The notes under the pieces were generated by a model. It searched no databases. It was not told the DNA's origin and was given only the letters and a program-made list of their open reading frames with translations. Below are positions 53,786 to 63,060 of a stretch of DNA of 64,000 bases, one piece after another. Within the stretch, counting starts at the first letter, position 1, and every line of letters begins with the position of its first letter. Where the stretch lies: positions 186,001-250,000 of the forward strand of contig CBDFHN010000001.1 of the NCBI GenBank assembly GCA_965247735.1, written 5' to 3'. This DNA is from JAOXRU01 sp965247735. Its GTDB lineage: Bacteria > Bacteroidota > Bacteroidia > Flavobacteriales > Flavobacteriaceae. The position numbers and the translations under genes were made by a program.

Positions 53786-54868
53786 TTATTTTTTGTAAAA
53801 AGGTAATTTTACGATCTTGGCAGGTACTGCATTTTTACGAATTTGAATAGCTATTTCAGTATCTATTTTTGAAAGTGATTTAGTTACATAGCCCAATCCT
53901 ATACCTTTGTTCATAGATGGTGACATAGTACCACTAGTAACATTGCCTATTTTGTTACCGTCTTGATCAATAATATCGTATCCTTGTCTAGGGATTCCTT
54001 TTCCAGTGAGTTCAAAAGCGACCAATTTTCTGCTAACACCTTCTTCTTTTTGCTTAGCTAAAGCTTCAGAGTTTACAAATTCTTTTGAGAATTTAGTAAT
54101 CCAACCTAGTCCTGCTTCTAGAGGAGATGTGGAGTCGTCAATATCGTTTCCATAAAGACAATATCCCATTTCTAGTCTTAGGGTGTCTCTTGCTGCTAAT
54201 CCAATTGGTTTAATTCCAAATTCAGCGCCAGCTTCAAAAGCATTATCCCAAATTTGTTGGGCGTCTTCATTTTTACAATAAATTTCGAAACCACCACTTC
54301 CAGTATAGCCTGTTGCAGAAATAATAACATCTTTAACACCTGCAAAAGTGTCTACTTCAAAATTATAAAATTTTATAGCCGCTAAGTCAGTATTAGTTAA
54401 TGATTGCATTGCTGCAATTGCTTTTGGTCCTTGGATGGCTAAAAGAGAATATCCTTCTGAGATATTGGTCATTATAGCACCATCAGTATTATGAGAAGAA
54501 ATCCAATTCCAGTCCTTTTCGATGTTAGAAGCGTTAACAACTAATAGATATTTGTTTTCTGCTAACATGTATATGATAAGGTCATCAACAATACCTCCAT
54601 CAGCATTTGGTAAGCAACTGTATTGTGCTTTTCCGATAGCTAGTTTTGTAGCATCGTTAGAACTTACTTTTTGGATAAGTGCTAATGCGTTTGGACCTTC
54701 TAATAAAAATTCTCCCATATGAGAAACGTCAAATACTCCAACTCCATCTCTGACAGTTTGGTGTTCTGCATTAACGCCTTCGTATTGAACTGGCATATTG
54801 TAACCTGCAAAAGGAACCATTTTAGCTCCTAATGTAGTGTGAGTGTTAGAAAGTGCAATGTTTTTCAT
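53786..54868 (-). CDS. gcvT: Glycine cleavage system aminomethyltransferase (T protein)
   Basis: 360 aa, standard length. GAKMVPFAGYNMPVQYEG, FDVSHMGEFLLEGP (folate-binding region), GYTGSGGFEIYCKNE, GLAARDTLRLEMGYCLYGND and ITKFSKEFVNSEAL are family hallmarks. It takes the aminomethyl group from the lipoyl H protein to tetrahydrofolate, releasing ammonia. gcvP and gcvH are elsewhere. No glycine riboswitch is seen upstream. Followed by the RmlD-like gene after 3 bp. Confidence 0.96.
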   Translation of the reverse strand: MKNIALSNTHTTLGAKMVPFAGYNMPVQYEGVNAEHQTVRDGVGVFDVSHMGEFLLEGPNALALIQKVSSNDATKLAIGKAQYSCLPNADGGIVDDLIIYMLAENKYLLVVNASNIEKDWNWISSHNTDGAIMTNISEGYSLLAIQGPKAIAAMQSLTNTDLAAIKFYNFEVDTFAGVKDVIISATGYTGSGGFEIYCKNEDAQQIWDNAFEAGAEFGIKPIGLAARDTLRLEMGYCLYGNDIDDSTSPLEAGLGWITKFSKEFVNSEALAKQKEEGVSRKLVAFELTGKGIPRQGYDIIDQDGNKIGNVTSGTMSPSMNKGIGLGYVTKSLSKIDTEIAIQIRKNAVPAKIVKLPFYKK

Positions 54869-55007
54869 CTGTAACTAGTAATTTTTTTGTTATCTTTTGT
54901 CGTGTAAAGGTATATAAAAATATTACCTATAAAAGGCTTCGCAATCGTTTTTTATAAGGGATTTGAAGCTTTTTGTTAAAAAAAGTATAGTTAATGTATA
55001 TAGTGTA

Positions 55008-56303
55008 TTACTTTGATAGGATAAAGTTTTTTAATCCCTCATAGTTTTTGATAGCAATACTTGTTTTTTTCTTGTCTAAGACACTTTCTATTTGACTAGG
55101 AATGTCAATTTTTACTTTTAATGTTTTTTCAACAATTTCTTTAAATTTTACTGGATGAGCAGTTTCTAAAAAGATCCCATTAAAATCAGTTAGTTCTTTG
55201 GTATGATGTTTTAAACCTAAAAAGCCAACTGCACCATGTGGATCAGCAATATAGTTATGCTTTTTATAGATGTTTTTTAAAGCAGTTCTGGTTTCCCTAT
55301 CAGTATAGCTATAAGAAGAGAAAATTGCTTTTAGCTTAAAAAGGTCATTGTTGGTTAGTTTCCTAATTCGAACAAAATTACTTGGATTACCAACATCCAT
55401 AGCATTAGAAATGGTTTGTTTAGAAGGCTGTGGTTCGTAGATTCCGTTTTCCAAAAATTTTGCAACGGTATCGTTTGTATTGGTAGCCGCAATAAAATGC
55501 TTTACAGGAAGCCCTAGTTTGTGAGCAACCATACCAGCACAAATGTTTCCAAAGTTACCACTAGGAACAGCAAAATATAAGTCTTTGTTTTTGTCTTTTA
55601 ATTGCTTGTAAGCAAAAAAGAAATACCACATTTGTGGCAACCAACGTGCAACATTAATAGAATTTGCCGAGGTTAGGTTTTTAGTAATTAAATCTTGATC
55701 TAGAAAGGCTGTTTTTACCATGTCTTGGCAATCATCAAATACACCATTAACTTCTAGTGCAGTAATGTTTTTGCCTAGAGTTGTAAGTTGTCTTTCTTGA
55801 ATATCACTTACTTTGCCACTAGGATATAAGATAACAACTTCTACGCCGTCTACGTCCAAAAATCCACTTGCAACAGCACCACCTGTATCCCCTGATGTAG
55901 CTACTAAAACTTTAATATCTAAATCTTTCTGGTCTTTATTAAAATAGCTCAAACATCTAGCCATAAAACGAGCGCCCACATCTTTAAAAGCCATGGTTGG
56001 ACCATGAAACAATTCTAATGAAAAAATGTTTTCATCAACGTCTACTAATGGAAAATCAAAATTTAAAGTGTCCGCTATAATTGCTTTTAAATCTGCTTCA
56101 GGAATTTCATCTCCTACAAACTGAGTTATAGTTTTAAGCGCAATTTCTTCGTTTGAATAATTTTCTATGTTCGCTATAAAATCAGGATCAAGTGCTTTTA
56201 TTTCTTCTGGGAAATATAGGCCTTTATCAGATGCTAGTCCTTTGATAACTGCATTTTTAAAAGTTGAAGCCGCTGCATTATTATTTAAGCTATAATAAAC
56301 CAT
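55008..56303 (-). CDS. thrC: Threonine synthase
   Basis: 431 aa. PLP-lysine region HGPTMAFKDVGARFMARCL, the phosphate-cup motif ATSGDTGGAVASGFL and VPSGNFGNICAGMVAHKLG place it in the fold-type II threonine synthases of the longer bacterial class. It makes threonine from O-phosphohomoserine. The start is immediately next to the thrB stop, so the genes are coupled; last gene of thrABC, under the leader peptide described at 59835-59948. Confidence 0.97.
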   Translation of the reverse strand: MVYYSLNNNAAASTFKNAVIKGLASDKGLYFPEEIKALDPDFIANIENYSNEEIALKTITQFVGDEIPEADLKAIIADTLNFDFPLVDVDENIFSLELFHGPTMAFKDVGARFMARCLSYFNKDQKDLDIKVLVATSGDTGGAVASGFLDVDGVEVVILYPSGKVSDIQERQLTTLGKNITALEVNGVFDDCQDMVKTAFLDQDLITKNLTSANSINVARWLPQMWYFFFAYKQLKDKNKDLYFAVPSGNFGNICAGMVAHKLGLPVKHFIAATNTNDTVAKFLENGIYEPQPSKQTISNAMDVGNPSNFVRIRKLTNNDLFKLKAIFSSYSYTDRETRTALKNIYKKHNYIADPHGAVGFLGLKHHTKELTDFNGIFLETAHPVKFKEIVEKTLKVKIDIPSQIESVLDKKKTSIAIKNYEGLKNFILSK

Positions 56304-57224
56304 TTACAAAATTTTTATTCCTTGTGTGTTAATTTTTGAAACATGAACTTCGAAATCTACATTGAGTGATTGGTAAATATCACTCATCGCATTTGCCACA
56401 TTATTTGCTATTTTTTCTCCTTTACTCAACGCAAAAATAGAAGGGCCAGAACCAGAAATACCGCTTCCTAGCGCTCCAGCATCAATTGCTGCTTCTTTTA
56501 CTTTGTTAAACCCAGGAATTAATAAACTTCTATGTGGTTCAATAATTTCATCGTGCAAAGATCTTGAAATTAAATCGTAATCTTCGCTATATAATCCACT
56601 AATTAATCCTCCAACATTTCCCCATTGTATTATTGCGCTTTTAAGGGATACTGCATTTTTTAAAACAGATCTAGAGTCTTCTGTTTTTAGTTCTATTTGT
56701 GGATGAATAACAGTTGCTACCAATTCTTTTGGAGTTGGAATAGCTATTACATCTAAAGGAGTATAGCTTCTTACTAGTGTAAATCCTCCAAATAGGGCAG
56801 GAGCTACATTATCTGCATGGGCAGAGCCACTCGCAAGTGCTTCGCCTTGCATGGCAAATTCTACCAGCTGTGTTTTGTTAAATGGCTCTCCTAGTAATTT
56901 GTTGATACCATATACTGCTCCACTGGAACTTGCAGCACTGCTGCCAATACCGCTTCCTGGTTTTATAGTTTTATGAAATTGGATATCAAATCCAAATGAT
57001 GTATCCGCTTTTTCTAATAATGCCAAGGCAGCTACACCAGCAACGTTTTTTAATGGATCAAGAGGTAGATCTTGTCCTGTAATCTTGCTGATGGTTATAC
57101 CAGGTGTCTTTGTTTTTGTAATTGTCATAGTATCACCTATGGTGTCTAAGCACAATCCTAAAACATCAAAACCACAAGAAACATTTGCTATAGTTGCTGG
57201 GCAAAAAAGTTGTATTTGATTCAT
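56304..57224 (-). CDS. thrB: Homoserine kinase
   Basis: 306 aa GHMP-family kinase. N-terminal CPATIANVSCGFDVLGLCLD, ATP loop PGSGIGSSAASSSGAVYG and the C-terminal GALGSGISGSGPSIFALS motif. It phosphorylates homoserine for thrC. 83 bp after thrA and adjacent to thrC. Confidence 0.97.
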   Translation of the reverse strand: MNQIQLFCPATIANVSCGFDVLGLCLDTIGDTMTITKTKTPGITISKITGQDLPLDPLKNVAGVAALALLEKADTSFGFDIQFHKTIKPGSGIGSSAASSSGAVYGINKLLGEPFNKTQLVEFAMQGEALASGSAHADNVAPALFGGFTLVRSYTPLDVIAIPTPKELVATVIHPQIELKTEDSRSVLKNAVSLKSAIIQWGNVGGLISGLYSEDYDLISRSLHDEIIEPHRSLLIPGFNKVKEAAIDAGALGSGISGSGPSIFALSKGEKIANNVANAMSDIYQSLNVDFEVHVSKINTQGIKIL

Positions 57225-57307
57225 CTGTTAATCTTATTGTTTTTATGAGTCAGCTGCAATTTGCTATTGGTAATTCTTTTGAATTAAATTAATAGGTTCA
57301 TTTTATA

Positions 57308-59755
57308 TTAAAAGTTTCCAATTCGTATTACGTCTGCAAATATACCAGAAGCTGTGACATCTGCACCAGCTCCAGCTCCTTTTATTATTAATGGCTGTTG
57401 GCTGTATCGTTCTGTAAAGAAAAGAACAATATTGTCGCTTCCTTCCAAATTATAAAACGAATGGCCTTCAGGAATATGTTGCAAGCCAACACTAGCTTTT
57501 CCGTTTTCAAATTGAGCTACATATTTTAACCTACAGTTTTTATCGTTTGCTGAGTTAAATAATTCATCAAAACTAGCAGCATTTTTTATCAAAGAAGCAT
57601 AGAAATCATCATTATTTGTGGTGTTTAGGCTTTCTTTAGGTAAAAAGGCCTCGTTTTCTATGTCTTCTAAATCTAGTTGATGTCCGCTTTCTCTGGCAAG
57701 AATCAATATTTTTCTGGCAACATCCACTCCGCTTAAATCTATTTTTGGATCTGGTTCCGTATAACCTTCTTCTTGGGCTTGTTGCACCACGTCATGGAAG
57801 GATGTTCCTGTTTTAAAATTATTAAAAACAAAATTTAAACTTCCCGATAATACAGCTTGTATTTTTACGATTTTATCACCAGATGCAATAAGGTTTTTTA
57901 GTGTATCAATTATTGGTAGCCCTGCACCTACATTTGTTTCAAATAAGAAAGGAGCATTGTACTGTACTGCTAATTTTTTTAGTGATTTGTAGTTGTCAAA
58001 AGAAGAAGAAGCTGCAATTTTATTACAGGTAACTACAGCAATGCTATTTTTTAAATAGTTTGCATACGTTTCCGAAACCTCCTTATTGGCGGTATTGTCT
58101 ACAAAAATGCTGTTTCTGACATTTATTTCTTTTGCTTTTTCGGCAAATGCTACTTTGTTTGCCTTTTCTCCACTTGCAAGTGCTTCTTTCCAATTATTAA
58201 GGTCTAGCCCGTCTTGGTTAAAAACCATTGTTCTAGAATTTGCTAAACCTATTACTCTTATGTTTAGCTTTAGGTTTTCCTTTAAATAAGCTTGTTGCTG
58301 TGCTATCTGATTTATAAATTTTTTACCAACATTACCAGCGCCCATTACAAATAGGTTTAATTGTTTGATATTGTCTTCAAAAAAACGTTCGTGTAGCGTG
58401 TTTAATGCTTTTTTGACGTCACTTTCGTTGATTACTGCAGATATATTTTTTTCTGAAGATCCTTGAGCTATAGCTCTTAAATTGACATTGTTTTTTCCTA
58501 AACTACTAAACATTTTTCCACTAAGTCCTTGATGACTTTTCATATTGTCACCTACAAGTGCAATAATAGCAAGTTTATCTTCTGCAATAACTGGATTTAT
58601 TTTACCTTTTGAAATTTCAAATTCAAATTCTGCATTAACAGCATTAACCGCTTTAGCCGCATCGTTAGCAGAAATCCCAATACAGATGGAGTGCTCTGAT
58701 GATGCTTGGGTAATTAGTACGATGCTAATACCTTGAAGTGATAGTACTTCGAAAAAACGCTTAGAAATACCTGGTATCCCTACCATTCCTAACCCTTCAA
58801 GAGCAATAAGAGCAATGTGTTCTATATGACTAATTCCTCTTACCGGTTTATGTTCTCCATTGGTATTGGTGCTAATTAGAGTACCTTTTTCTTCAGGTTT
58901 AAAGGTGTTTTTTATGAGAATTGGAATCTGTTTGCTTAGTACAGGTTGTATTGTAGGTGGGTATAGTACTTTGGCTCCAAAATGCGAAAGTTCCATAGCT
59001 TCTTCATAAGATATGTTTGGAATAGGGTATGCCTGTTTTACTAATTTTGGATTGGCTGTAAACATACCGCTTACATCTGTCCATATTTCTAAAGCCTCGG
59101 CATTGGTTGCACCTGCCACAATGGCTGCTGTAAAATCAGATCCACCTCTTCCTAGAGTGGTAGCATTATCGTCTTCTGTAGAAGATATAAAACCAGGCAT
59201 TACAACAATTTGGTAACTGACACTGCCGAAATAGGTTTGACAATTATTATTGGTTAGCTCAAAGTTAACAGAGGCGGCTCCGTAATTAGTATCAGTTTTA
59301 ATTAGGCTTCTTGAGTTTTTACATACTGAATCTAAGTTCTGAGATGTAAAGTATTCGTTAATAATAAATGAAGAAAGGAGTTCTCCATAACTTACAATCT
59401 TATCTGAAAGTTTTGGGGTGATCTCGCCAATTAAAAAAGCACCTTCTAAAAGTGTTTCTAGCGTATTGAGCTCTCTTTTTAGATTGCTTAAACTTTTGCT
59501 TTGAACAGTAATAGGAAGCAGCTCTTGTATAGCATTGATGTGTCTTTCTTCTATTTGAGAAAACCCATTTTTATAATTTTCATCTTTTGCGGATGCTAAT
59601 TTTGCAGTATTTAATAGTAAATCGGTAACCCCGCCAAGTGCAGAAACAACAACTGTTACTTTTGTACTTTTAGACGCGTTAGAAACGATATCTTTTACTA
59701 GTTTTATATTGTTTGAATTGGCAACGGAAGTCCCTCCAAATTTTAAGACTCTCAT
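57308..59755 (-). CDS. thrA: Bifunctional aspartate kinase / homoserine dehydrogenase
   Basis: 815 aa. Aspartokinase domain ~1-300 (VLKFGGTSVANSNN, TLGRGGSDFTAAIVA), regulatory ACT region ~310-455 (two ACT-like modules, usual site of threonine feedback), homoserine dehydrogenase ~465-815 (NLFVMGAGNVGKKFINQI for NAD(P) binding, EPDPKIDLSGVDVARKILIL in the catalytic part). First and fourth-type steps of the aspartate-to-threonine pathway in one chain. First structural gene of thrABC. It is preceded by a short Thr/Ile-rich leader frame, so expression is probably attenuated by charged threonyl- and isoleucyl-tRNA. Confidence 0.97.
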   Translation of the reverse strand: MRVLKFGGTSVANSNNIKLVKDIVSNASKSTKVTVVVSALGGVTDLLLNTAKLASAKDENYKNGFSQIEERHINAIQELLPITVQSKSLSNLKRELNTLETLLEGAFLIGEITPKLSDKIVSYGELLSSFIINEYFTSQNLDSVCKNSRSLIKTDTNYGAASVNFELTNNNCQTYFGSVSYQIVVMPGFISSTEDDNATTLGRGGSDFTAAIVAGATNAEALEIWTDVSGMFTANPKLVKQAYPIPNISYEEAMELSHFGAKVLYPPTIQPVLSKQIPILIKNTFKPEEKGTLISTNTNGEHKPVRGISHIEHIALIALEGLGMVGIPGISKRFFEVLSLQGISIVLITQASSEHSICIGISANDAAKAVNAVNAEFEFEISKGKINPVIAEDKLAIIALVGDNMKSHQGLSGKMFSSLGKNNVNLRAIAQGSSEKNISAVINESDVKKALNTLHERFFEDNIKQLNLFVMGAGNVGKKFINQIAQQQAYLKENLKLNIRVIGLANSRTMVFNQDGLDLNNWKEALASGEKANKVAFAEKAKEINVRNSIFVDNTANKEVSETYANYLKNSIAVVTCNKIAASSSFDNYKSLKKLAVQYNAPFLFETNVGAGLPIIDTLKNLIASGDKIVKIQAVLSGSLNFVFNNFKTGTSFHDVVQQAQEEGYTEPDPKIDLSGVDVARKILILARESGHQLDLEDIENEAFLPKESLNTTNNDDFYASLIKNAASFDELFNSANDKNCRLKYVAQFENGKASVGLQHIPEGHSFYNLEGSDNIVLFFTERYSQQPLIIKGAGAGADVTASGIFADVIRIGNF

Positions 59756-59802
59756 ATGTATTTTTGATTAAAAAGTGTGACTATTATTTTTTTGTTTTTT
59801 AG

Positions 59803-59856
59803 AAAAAAAACGAATGCAACTGGACGATATGTATCTATAATACCCCAATAGGGGTA
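59803..59856 (-). promoter_or_regulatory. Likely attenuator region of the thr operon
   Basis: Hairpin TACCCC-TATT-GGGGTA (59841-59856) sits at the end of the leader frame, and a T8 run (59803-59810 on the minus strand) follows 30 bases later. A second, upstream hairpin CTCCAAT-TTTT-ATTGGAG (59891-59908) lies inside the leader frame. The exact pairing alternatives could not be folded by hand, and no classical G-C stem touches the T run. Confidence 0.5.
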
Positions 59857-59948
59857 ATAATGGTTGAAATAATAATGGTACTAGCGATGCCTCCAATAAA
59901 AATTGGAGTCGATGAATTTATTTGTAGAGATGTATTCAAGTTTCGCAT
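59835..59948 (-). CDS. thrL: Thr/Ile-rich leader peptide of the thr operon
   Basis: 37 codons from ATG (59946-59948) to TAG (59835-59837), ending 79 bp before thrA. The second half reads ASTIIISTIITPIG; of its 37 residues about 10 are Ile and 6 Thr. That is the signature of an attenuation leader for threonine/isoleucine supply, as in E. coli thrL, but with a different sequence. A promoter with TTG-N19-TACTTTTG spacing lies just upstream, so the leader would be transcribed first. Confidence 0.78.
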   Translation of the reverse strand: MRNLNTSLQINSSTPIFIGGIASTIIISTIITPIGVL

Positions 59949-59967
59949 TTTGTTTTTTACAACAAAT

Positions 59968-59998
59968 CAAAAGTAGTACATTTACGACGAGAAACAAG
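59968..59998 (-). promoter_or_regulatory. Promoter of the thr leader and thrABC
   Basis: On the minus strand CTTG (59995-59998), 19-bp spacer, TACTTTTG (59968-59975): TTG-N19-TAnnTTTG. The -7 box is 19 bp before the leader ATG. Confidence 0.65.
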
Positions 59999-60051
59999 AC
60001 ACAAATTATATTTTTATCAATTTGATAAAATAAACCCACAATTTATAATAA

Positions 60052-61599
60052 ATGAAAATTTTAACCGCAGATCAGATCTACCAAGCTGATAAATTCACAA
60101 TAGAGAAAAACCAAATTGCCAGTACAGATTTGATGGAACGTGCCGCAATGCAAATGTTTAATTGGTTAGATATACGTATGCAAGGTGCTCCAGTCAAAAT
60201 TCATTTGTTTTGTGGAATAGGAAATAATGGAGGTGACGGGTTGGCATTAGCGCGAATATTGTTGGAAAATGGTTATAACATTTCTGTACATGTTGTAAAT
60301 TATAGTGATAAGCGGACTAAAGATTTTTTAGTGAATTTTGATAGACTTAAAGAAAGAAAGGTCTGGCCAAATATTGTTAACGAAGACTTTGAGTTTCCAG
60401 AAATAAAAGATGAAGAGATTATTATAGATGCTATTTTTGGGATAGGTCTTAATAGACCTACTCATGATTGGGTGGTGGATTTTATCACAAAAATGAACGA
60501 TAGTAGAGCGTTTACCTTATCTGTAGATATTCCTTCTGGATTGTATACCGATCGGTTTCCTGAAAATAAAAATGGAATTGTAAAAGCGAATTTTGTACTT
60601 AGTTTTCAATCTCCCAAACTGGTATTCTTTTTACCAGAAACAGGAGTTTATGTTAATCAGTGGGAAATAATAGACATTGGTCTTGATCAAGAGTATATTT
60701 ATAAATTAAAGAGTTCTTATCAATTGATTGGTAAAAACGAGGTGTTACCATTATATATGCCTAGAGAGAAATTTTCTCATAAAGGGAGTTATGGACATTC
60801 ATTATTGATTGGTGGTAGCTATGGAAAGGTTGGGGCAGTAATGTTAGCCAGCGAAGCGAGTTTGAATATTGGTAGTGGTCTTGTTACGGCTTTTGTTCCT
60901 AAATGTGGTTATATTCCGTTGCAAACAGCTTTACCAGAGGTAATGGTAATTACGGATGAGGAAGAGAAAAGTATTTCCGATATTGAGTTTGATTTTAAAC
61001 CATCTGCTATAGGAGTGGGTATTGGTATGGGGACTGCTAAGGCTACTGTAAAAGCTTTTGAAGAATTATTAGAAAAGACAAAGACCGGACTTGTTGTTGA
61101 TGCAGATGCGATTAATATTTTGGCTACAAATAAAAAATTATACAAAAAGTTACCTGCTAAAACAATACTTACTCCGCATCCAAAAGAGTTGGAACGTATT
61201 ATAGGGAGTTGGAAAGATGATTTTGATAAGCTAAATCTTATGGAGCAATTTTCAAAAACATATGATTGTATTTTGGTGCTAAAAGGGGCGCATACAATAG
61301 TGTGTTATGAAGGTAGTTTTTATATAAATACCACAGGAAATCCAGGAATGGCCACAGCAGGAAGTGGAGATGTGCTTACTGGGGTGATAACAGGGTTAAT
61401 GTCACAGGGATATTCGCCTCTTAATGCAGCAGTTTTTGGGGTGTATTTGCATGGTAGTGCAGGGGATTTGGCAATTGAAAAAACGGGTTACCAAGCACTA
61501 ACAGCGTCAGAAATTATTGATTATCTAGGTGATGCATTTATAACTCTTTTTGAACGTGAAGATGTTCCTGTAGAAGAGAATGATGCTGTTGTTGAGTAA
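60052..61599 (+). CDS. nnr: Bifunctional NAD(P)H-hydrate epimerase / ADP-dependent dehydratase
   Basis: 515 aa. N-terminal YjeF_N epimerase domain (~1-215; CGIGNNGGDGLALARILLENG, IIDAIFGIGLNR, DIPSGLYTD) fused to a ribokinase-like dehydratase (~225-505; KGSYGHSLLIGGSYGKVGA, LTPHPKELERIIG, NPGMATAGSGDVLTGVITGL). Repairs hydrated NADH and NADPH. Full length of the fused enzyme. Divergent from the thr operon and followed by a strong terminator. Confidence 0.96.
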   Translation: MKILTADQIYQADKFTIEKNQIASTDLMERAAMQMFNWLDIRMQGAPVKIHLFCGIGNNGGDGLALARILLENGYNISVHVVNYSDKRTKDFLVNFDRLKERKVWPNIVNEDFEFPEIKDEEIIIDAIFGIGLNRPTHDWVVDFITKMNDSRAFTLSVDIPSGLYTDRFPENKNGIVKANFVLSFQSPKLVFFLPETGVYVNQWEIIDIGLDQEYIYKLKSSYQLIGKNEVLPLYMPREKFSHKGSYGHSLLIGGSYGKVGAVMLASEASLNIGSGLVTAFVPKCGYIPLQTALPEVMVITDEEEKSISDIEFDFKPSAIGVGIGMGTAKATVKAFEELLEKTKTGLVVDADAINILATNKKLYKKLPAKTILTPHPKELERIIGSWKDDFDKLNLMEQFSKTYDCILVLKGAHTIVCYEGSFYINTTGNPGMATAGSGDVLTGVITGLMSQGYSPLNAAVFGVYLHGSAGDLAIEKTGYQALTASEIIDYLGDAFITLFEREDVPVEENDAVVE

Positions 61600-61701
61600 T
61601 AGGGTATGTTAATGATGTTAAAGGTGTGGTAGGTTGTAGAAAAACTTTTTTTGTTTTGAGACAGATCTTAAAGAATTATTACGTTAATAAATTCATGAAA
61701 G

Positions 61702-61730
61702 AAAGATGGTTTACAGGCCATCTTTTTTTT
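61702..61730 (+). terminator. Terminator of nnr
   Basis: AAAGATGG / CCATCTTT hairpin (61702-61709 with 61718-61725), loop of 8, followed by a T run. Confidence 0.88.
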
Positions 61731-61748
61731 ATGAATTTAGTATAGTGT

Positions 61749-62144
61749 TTATCCTGCTTTAGTATAATCCAAGCGATAGGTTTCGTTTAGCTTTTCTGCC
61801 CATTTTTTTGCTTCTTCGATAGAGTTTTGTAGTTTGAATTCTTTTTGGTAAAAAGATTTTTCAAATTCTGCGGTACCAATATTTGATTCATCTTCAGATA
61901 CTACACAAATACCAATTAGAGAATTTAGTTTTGAGAGTTGGTAATAAACAATAGGATCTACCGAAAAGGAAAACATACGATATGATATTATGGTAAAATT
62001 GTTGTCCTTATAAATGTCCTTAAGTATTTCCATAAGGATTTTATTCTCTTTTGTTCTGTAAGATACGCCCTCATTAACTACTAAAATGACATAGTTGTCA
62101 AAGGTAATAAGGCTTCCAAAATCTAGTTCCAAATCGTTTTCCAT
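61749..62144 (-). CDS. Small STAS-like protein of unknown function (paralogue A)
   Basis: 131 aa from MENDLELDFGSL. A longer frame to 62288 would add a hydrophobic 48-residue stretch absent from the paralogue, so the shorter start is used. The order strand-helix-strand (DNYVILVVNEGVSY, KENKILMEILKDIY, NFTIISYRMFSFSVDP) followed by IGICVVSED and a final helix (EEAKKWAEKLNETY) recalls STAS/SpoIIAA-like folds common in flavobacteria. It is clearly homologous to the protein at 62392-62802 (shared DPxVYxxL.xL..L and VVSxxE pattern). Confidence 0.65.
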   Translation of the reverse strand: MENDLELDFGSLITFDNYVILVVNEGVSYRTKENKILMEILKDIYKDNNFTIISYRMFSFSVDPIVYYQLSKLNSLIGICVVSEDESNIGTAEFEKSFYQKEFKLQNSIEEAKKWAEKLNETYRLDYTKAG

Positions 62145-62391
62145 TTTTTCTGCAATCGGTTTAGGGGAATGAATTGTAAAAATAAATAATATTGAAAGTT
62201 GTACTCTATAAAATGTTGTCAAAAGAGAGTTTATTGTGGTAAAGATGTAATAAATGATAGGATTTAATCCTAAAAGTAAAAACCACATGTCAATACTTTA
62301 ATTTTTGAAATGTGGTTTTTAAATATAGCACTCTTTTTTTGTCTGTCTAATGGGTGTTGAAGTATTAGATAGTTTCTGTTTAATCTTGAGT

Positions 62392-62802
62392 TTAAGATTT
62401 ATTTTTCTTTTTTAACCGTTTTTTTACCCAATGCAAAGCACTTAGATAGTCAATAAATAATTTCATGGCTTTTTTGTAGAACATTTTTTCAATTCTAAAA
62501 TTGTGCATATCAATTTCTTTTGAAGAAACAATAGCAAATGCTTTTAGATTTTTTAGCCCTCTTAAGTATGTGTATACGGTTGGATCTATAGCGTAAGAAT
62601 TTTTTCTTACTGAGATGTATCCAAAATTACAATCTCTAAAATGCACTTCTGAAATACCTATCATTTGATATGTTTTTTCTAAAGTGATGGTAACTCCTGG
62701 GTTGAATATGGCTACCATATAGTTTTCGTAAATAAGTACTTTCCCTATTTCAAGATTGTACTCCTTAACAACTACCGTGTCCTTAGCAGTGTTAGCTTTC
62801 AT
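62392..62802 (-). CDS. Small STAS-like protein of unknown function (paralogue B)
   Basis: 136 aa. Same fold pattern as paralogue A: ENYMVAIFNPGVTITLEKTY, NFGYISVRKNSYAIDPTVYT, LKAFAIVSSKE, then a final helix and a strongly basic tail (KKRLKKKNKS). Unknown function; the pair lies 247 bp apart on the same strand and arose by duplication. A possible role is protein-protein regulation by analogy with STAS domains, without direct evidence. Confidence 0.65.
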   Translation of the reverse strand: MKANTAKDTVVVKEYNLEIGKVLIYENYMVAIFNPGVTITLEKTYQMIGISEVHFRDCNFGYISVRKNSYAIDPTVYTYLRGLKNLKAFAIVSSKEIDMHNFRIEKMFYKKAMKLFIDYLSALHWVKKRLKKKNKS

Positions 62803-62977
62803 TTTCGTTAATTTAGTGTGAGGTGAAATTAATTACATAGCATTAAGTGATGAAAAAAAATAGATAAAAGGCGTATAAAATATTTCTGTAGCATAAAATC
62901 CGATGAACTACAGTGGTAGTTGTTGCTTAGGTTGTATGTTTTTTTGGTAAAACCTATAAATAGGAGCAGTGTTTAAG

Positions 62978-63011
62978 AAAAAAGACACGCCTATTGTGTA
63001 GACGTGTCTTT
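62978..63011 (-). terminator. Terminator of clpC
   Basis: AAAGACACG (62981-62989) / CGTGTCTTT (63003-63011), followed on the minus strand by T6. Confidence 0.88.
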
Positions 63012-63060
63012 AGTTTATTAATTGTTAGGGATTTTAATTGTTGAATTTTCCCGAATTTAA

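Noticed and set aside
54869..55007. A glycine riboswitch upstream of gcvT
   Set aside because: The 139-bp region is AT-rich and shows none of the conserved glycine aptamer blocks.
61749..62288. The 48-residue hydrophobic N-terminal extension of paralogue A
   Set aside because: It is absent from paralogue B and the family pattern starts at MENDLELDF, so the extended start is unlikely.
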